Shown piece by piece: positions 61,101 through 64,000 of a DNA stretch of 64,000 bases (within the stretch, counting starts at the first letter, position 1; each line of letters starts with the position of its first letter). Source of the DNA: Lewinella sp. IMCC34183 (lineage in GTDB: Bacteria > Bacteroidota > Bacteroidia > Chitinophagales > Saprospiraceae). Location of the stretch: assembly GCF_003390915.1 (NCBI RefSeq), contig NZ_QMEM01000002.1:496001-560000 (forward strand), given 5' to 3'. The notes below the pieces were generated by a model that was not told where the DNA came from, ran no database searches, and worked only from the letters and a program-made list of their open reading frames with translations. The translations under genes were made by a program, and so were the position numbers.

Positions 61101-61872
61101 GGATGGCGGCATCCAATCGGCAAGCCTGCTGTCCGGCACCCTGCCTGCGTGGGCCGAAATCCTTCCGGGCGGCAACGTTGCGGTCAGGTCGGGCATGACG
61201 CCCGTACCGGGTACGTACAGCTTTACGATGCGGACAACGGATAACTTCAGTATCACTACGGATTCGCCCCTGTCCTTCACCGTCTACGGCGAAACGCCGG
61301 CAGCCCTGGTAGTGCTCCCGGTAGAACTGCTGTACTTCACGGCAGTACCGGAACGGACCAGCGTAACCCTGCGGTGGCGGACGGCTTCCGAAGCCAACAA
61401 CGACCGCTTCATCGTGGAGCGCAGCGCCGACGGCCACCCATTCACGGCCATTGGCACCGTGAGGGGGCAGGGCAACAGCCAGGTAGCCGTTGACTACAGC
61501 TTCGTTGATGCGTCGCCCATCACGGGCACCACCTACTACCGCCTGCGCCAGATCGACCTTGACGGGACGGAATCGTTCAGCCAGGTCGTTGCCGTCGCCG
61601 CAGCGGGTGCCGCAACTACCCTGCAACTACAAACCTACCCTAACCCGTTCACCACGACGATCGCCGTGGCGGTAACGGCGCCGGGCGCCAAGAGCGCCCG
61701 CTTGCAGCTCGTGGACCTGCAGGGCCGGGTTGTGCTGGCTAGATCGGTAGTGCTGAATAAAGGCCTTAACCAGGTGGAGGTGGACGTGCAGCAGCTGGCT
61801 AGTGGGATGTATATGCTGCAATTGACCGGTGAGGGTGTCTCTGCGAAGGCCAAGGTTATTAAGTCGAATTGA
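58195..61872 (+). CDS. Giant T9SS adhesin, C-terminal part with T9SS sorting domain
   Basis: 1225 residues in the second frame, which is open back to the poly-C run. A series of Ig-like beta-sandwich modules follows (for example STTVSGTSVEAAGSAVTVFR, ISGLTLSPNDNLNVRAEA, TWTITNSCGGANTTSSSDVQ). The final region has VTLRWRTASEANNDRFIVER, a typical module, and the T9SS type A sorting domain (TYPNPFTTTIAVAVTAPGAK ... LASGMYMLQLTGEGVSAKAKV). The product would be exported by T9SS and anchored or released at the surface, as an adhesin or matrix protein. Not independent of the preceding fragment. Confidence 0.85.
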   Translation: MDGTVSDVGGVNFAAYGFDPWKAWTTVINTFPPTSLNQLQAGNFAPIQATAPVISGPVYAGSTTVSGTSVEAAGSAVTVFRNGIQIGTATVQANGTWSLTGIAASLLKAADKLTATVAATSKSASGLSNEVTVTAPAVCRATPTATLTGSTTTSGNRYMTGTTGYIGKQKITIYTGTVVSGVHTYTFEGSYIFTSTTGATGLPTTPGGMTNVTGTVTLNKATNYVVTVTPLDAANNPSGCESVRSNQLCYSNGNSAPINSNTPTITRATGTSGLVYTTLSDLPAQLASVSGTIPSAGTGVSVILFVNGNQTTYRSSTFTQTGTAPVVNNWTIDISGLTLSPNDNLNVRAEAASCNTGGLFLSAPSNIATVKETTATPVINEGPYCGNIKTLSGTAEPGSVVTIFTNNVTTNLSATASSAGVWTVDVSSLNGGTGIAPGTPVTARAKSVNKATSLTSTSVSATAAAPVPGGATFTIDPVTEPENNDQLVTLTGTAPASDGTTTYRVTVDINGTVFPPVTTTASGTWELSGISPLEVYAGAVVTATFSTGSGCPSAPITSVVQCRTPSGAFTTTLSSASVCYNSSVTITLSGSERGVSYRITDNGVPTGASVIGTGASITLTSGLLTASTTTLSVRATNVGSSGCVTPGIGGNKSVTVSAAPNQPTSLVASTASGCSQVTTNLTLNGPTVGYTYQLINKNTKVLIGTEVTANSTAALTLATGLKVTATTTYGVLIKTSGGSCSSESTVSATVTVTEGPSLNRAVTIDKPAPCSGETVTISVATQANGGYTYTIRNENGVAIGSSFTGTGGIVSRTTPYGITAATAPNDRTFYVEVSGGCFASPTRLENTVSAAAATAAPAANAGAAQSVCGPVRLDANYASPGVGTWSVVGGTPGGASFSDTNDPKATLTGLPSGTYTLTWTITNSCGGANTTSSSDVQITVNCAAEYLVAAPKYANQYQGGDVLASASDVDGGIQSASLLSGTLPAWAEILPGGNVAVRSGMTPVPGTYSFTMRTTDNFSITTDSPLSFTVYGETPAALVVLPVELLYFTAVPERTSVTLRWRTASEANNDRFIVERSADGHPFTAIGTVRGQGNSQVAVDYSFVDASPITGTTYYRLRQIDLDGTESFSQVVAVAAAGAATTLQLQTYPNPFTTTIAVAVTAPGAKSARLQLVDLQGRVVLARSVVLNKGLNQVEVDVQQLASGMYMLQLTGEGVSAKAKVIKSN

Positions 61873-62587
61873 TTGATACAACCTATTCCATGAGCGGCAC
61901 GCTATGGTTTTGTCGGAATAGGTAGCGTGCTGATGCGGTGGAGGCGGGGCGCGGGTGCCGGGGAAAACACGCACAGCAAATCTTGCCCCCGGTGGCAGCA
62001 GGGGAAGACAAAACGGTGCAACTTGTCCCCTGTCGCCAATCAAGGGGACATTTTTTGAATTTTTGGTACACGTTTTTGCGTCGTGGGATTAGCTCGTTCG
62101 TATCTCATGCAACCGACAAGTCCTATTTGCGCTGGCAGATCAGCCAAGGAATGGACCACCTCGCCACCGACTGGCTTAAGCGGCCTGAGCGCTAACGGGA
62201 AGCAACCGTCAGTCGGCCCATCGCGACGATGAACCTTCAGCATAGCCAGTTTAATGCGGGCATCGTGAGCGCAGCCAGCTATAATCCACACACATTGGAT
62301 AGAACGTGTTGAAAATTCACCGATTCTTCAACACGAAAGCATGCCTATCGGCCGGCTGGAGTAGCGCAGGTTACCCATCCACTATCTGAAGCGGCTACCG
62401 GAACAACTGGCCGTGCGGGCAATGGTCCCGGTGTTTTGCGGCGATACGAGAACAGGGACAACATCCCGTGTGAGCGTAAGACGAATTTTGGTAGAGAATG
62501 GATGGCAAACTAATCAGGGGGCGGCGGGGCGCAGGTACGGTGAAGTTATTACCAGTAATGCTCACCATTACGGGCACACTTCAAGGT
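61873..62587. other. Intergenic region with two GC-rich elements
   Basis: Copies of the GC-rich element lie at 61943-61963 and 62518-62540. The open frame ending at 62195 has a short peptide-like stretch (YLRWQISQGMDHLATDWL) but no start or family, and may be a remnant. Otherwise nothing recognised. Confidence 0.45.
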
Positions 62588-63031
62588 CTACACCATTCCT
62601 ACCAGCATCATATCAACAATTCTCTGAGAGATTGCAGGTGGATAAACAGTAACCTGATTATAGGTGTCTATATCAAATCCGAGCGTCTCTGCTTTTCTTT
62701 CTACTTCGTTGCGCAGAACTCCTGTGTTACTGAAGGTTCGCTCCGCTATTTCTCCTCGCTTGAGACTTTTTCCGGCAAGGGGGCTACCTAAGTGGCGAAA
62801 GATCATAAGCACCTCCCTGCCCCGAAGCTTTTTGCGCCGAGCCCAATCTGGAAATTTCTCCGCGGGGGTGAACAGGTCAATCCACTTGCTTAGCGTAGGC
62901 CGCCTGACACCGTACCATCGTGCAATTTGCTCTTTGGTCGATGCGAAGAGGATATCTATGCACTGGCCAAGTTTATTCGGACAGCAACACACGGCGAGGA
63001 CAAGAAGGGCGAAGACAAGGAGTAAGAACAT
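62588..63031 (-). CDS. Helix-turn-helix protein of unknown family
   Basis: 147 residues if started at ATG 63031 (the longer frame to 63280 would overlap a separate small ORF). A hydrophobic stretch at the start (FLLLVFALLVLAV, then CCCPNK) may be a membrane anchor or may not be translated. STKEQIARWYGVRRPTLSKWIDLF is a clear HTH; a basic LRGREVLMIFRHLG segment and a soluble tail follow. Possibly a mobile-element or defence-island regulator; no family recognised. Confidence 0.55.
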   Translation of the reverse strand: MFLLLVFALLVLAVCCCPNKLGQCIDILFASTKEQIARWYGVRRPTLSKWIDLFTPAEKFPDWARRKKLRGREVLMIFRHLGSPLAGKSLKRGEIAERTFSNTGVLRNEVERKAETLGFDIDTYNQVTVYPPAISQRIVDMMLVGMV

Positions 63032-63086
63032 GGCATTGATTTTGAAATGGTGTGTCGCCACCAGGAGGCAGCGACACACCAAAGAT

Positions 63087-63200
63087 TCACTTTTTAGGTT
63101 GAGGAGGTTTGTTGTCCCGGCCACCGCCGGATTTTTTTCCATCGTTTTTACTGGGCCAGTTTGGTGGGTTGCTGACCTTGGGTTGCTTGGGCTTAGCCAT
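63087..63200 (-). CDS. Tiny basic ORF, 37 residues
   Basis: MAKPKQPKVSNPPNWPSKND followed by GKKSGGGRDNKPPQPKK. It is rich in Lys, Pro and Gly, with a complete start and stop, and lies 56 bp before the HTH gene. Low-complexity basic composition resembles small nucleic-acid-binding or antitoxin-like leaders; no function is claimed. It is shorter than most gene finders accept. Confidence 0.45.
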   Translation of the reverse strand: MAKPKQPKVSNPPNWPSKNDGKKSGGGRDNKPPQPKK

Positions 63201-63345
63201 AACAAAGGGGGTTGGTTAAACAATGTCCGCAAGGTAGAGGCGACCGAAAATTGGCAAAAAATGCGTTTGCGATAGCACACGCCTTTTGCTCACAAAAGCT
63301 AAACATGGCGGCCTAACACTAGGCTTATAGGCCTGAAAATCAGGC

Positions 63346-63373
63346 AATAAAAAAATTTTGCGATTTTTTTATT
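63346..63373. terminator. AT-rich perfect hairpin between divergent genes
   Basis: AATAAAAAAAT (63346-63356) pairs with ATTTTTTTATT (63363-63373). It lies between the small ORF and the S-like gene and could limit read-through. A T tract is part of the stem itself. Confidence 0.5.
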
Positions 63374-63423
63374 CCGCGCCTCGTCAGGTGAATAGACTCA
63401 CAAAGTAATGCTGTAAGGCCAGC

Positions 63424-64000
63424 GTGAAAATAGCGTTCACGCTTAACGAATTGAGGCTTGGTTGCTTCTCCTCTTTTCTTCAGTGGAGCAATTTCACAAG
63501 TAGAATTCCCAAAATTAGAAACGTCCTACTTAAAAATAAATTTGCTGAAGTCCCGGCTCAACTCTATGTTTGCTTTAGAAAGGAACTACTAGCTGAAAAA
63601 TTGGAACACTTATTAGGCGACATCGCGGAGAAAATTAAGTACGGACCGCACTTCCCCACGTTGGAGAAAGGCGACGTCCACTACCTGAAAGGACAGCACT
63701 TCACCAACGACTACCTGCTGGGCTTGGTGGAGGATAGCTTTGTCGACAAAAGTGACGCTAAGGTCAAGAGGTCATTACTCCGTACGGGAGACGTCATTCT
63801 GGCAGCAAAGGGAACCCGCCACTTTGTGTGGGCCTATCGGCCCGATGCCGGTCCGTGCGTGGCCTCCAGTCTTTTCTACGTGATTCGGGTAGATGAGCAG
63901 CTCGTAGTGCCTAATTACTTTGCCCTATATATGAATCTTCCACCCCGCGTTCGCGCCATGCATGGCATCAGCAGAGGCGCTTCGGTACCAGTCATTCCAA
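63424..64000 (+). CDS. Type I restriction S-subunit-like protein, 5' part
   Basis: Open to the window end from GTG 63424 (no better ATG in frame; a TAA stop at 63406 blocks extension). The first ~60 residues are not recognised. From KLEHLLGDIAEKIKYGPHFP onward, a target-recognition-domain pattern appears: GDVHYLKGQHFTNDYLL, RTGDVILAAKGTRHFVWAY, ASSLFYVIRVDEQLVVPNYFALYMN and ISRGASVPVIP. This is the HsdS TRD fold. Whether it belongs to a type I system, a BREX/DISARM-like locus or is an orphan needs the bases after 64000. Confidence 0.7.
   Translation, partial: MKIAFTLNELRLGCFSSFLQWSNFTSRIPKIRNVLLKNKFAEVPAQLYVCFRKELLAEKLEHLLGDIAEKIKYGPHFPTLEKGDVHYLKGQHFTNDYLLGLVEDSFVDKSDAKVKRSLLRTGDVILAAKGTRHFVWAYRPDAGPCVASSLFYVIRVDEQLVVPNYFALYMNLPPRVRAMHGISRGASVPVIP

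Noticed and set aside
61938-62195. 85-codon plus-strand frame after the adhesin
   Set aside because: Only the last ~25 residues look protein-like; the start lies in a GC-rich repeat, so at most a remnant.

Overview
The window is chromosomal DNA of a G+C-rich member of the Bacteroidota, probably of the Saprospiria (Lewinella-like), although the class is only inferred. The phylum is indicated by several things seen in the sequence: type IX secretion (T9SS) sorting domains on large secreted proteins, a transketolase split into two genes, a CarboxypepD_reg/TonB-dependent outer membrane receptor, a DUF983 protein, many lipoprotein signals, and upstream boxes that fit the Bacteroidota -7 consensus TAnnTTTG rather than a sigma70 -10 box. 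No rRNA, tRNA or CRISPR array was seen. Layout: 0-9 kb holds the end of a probable C-terminal processing protease, hisS, an unusual sigma-like/TPR membrane protein, csbD, the transketolase pair, a GNAT enzyme, a lipoprotein, a pirin, and a ParA with a ribbon-helix-helix-like partner. 9-21 kb holds a decayed T9SS gene, a 1199-residue outer membrane protein, queA, an FtsX/MacB-type permease, an RlpA/SPOR protein, an ECF sigma and TPR anti-sigma pair running into folB, a DUF4197 lipoprotein and a YpfJ-type zinc peptidase. 21-35 kb holds dusB, a royal-jelly-type propeller lipoprotein, an enoyl-CoA hydratase coupled to a sirtuin, a TonB receptor, a nucleoside-type MFS transporter, pepF, rpoN, a small GNAT, a GT2 glycosyltransferase and a PepSY membrane protein. 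34-48 kb is rich in secreted hydrolases: a GH9 enzyme, a TIMP-like secreted protein, a PLD-like protein, a leishmanolysin-like zinc peptidase, a sulfatase and a GH43-like propeller. A BlaI/M56 sensor pair with a clear operator lies among them. 47-50 kb holds a four-copy 210-bp repeat, an MBOAT-like membrane protein and a divergent Rrf2/DUF983 pair. About 50.2-56.3 kb is visibly more AT-rich and reads as an accessory island: an AraC regulator, a VOC protein, a tautomerase, a TPR protein, an unknown membrane protein, and an ATP-grasp peptide maturase preceded by a 95-residue probable precursor with a Cys/Ser/Asp-rich tail. The last two look like an undescribed graspetide-type RiPP locus and are the most interesting item in the window. 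The final stretch has a thioredoxin-like gene with a heptanucleotide repeat against its start codon, a giant T9SS adhesin broken at a poly-C run, and at the right edge a helix-turn-helix protein, a tiny basic ORF and the start of a type I restriction S-like gene. Intergenic DNA carries several repeat families: a GC-rich element, usually 50-170 bp upstream of start codons; CACATCSGATGTG palindromes around the 22-kb lipoprotein gene; a GGGCCTCCGGCCC repeat; a 22-bp tandem repeat; and the 210-bp family, which has an inverted solo copy 40 kb away. Start codons were adjusted where family N-termini or promoter boxes argued against the longest frame.
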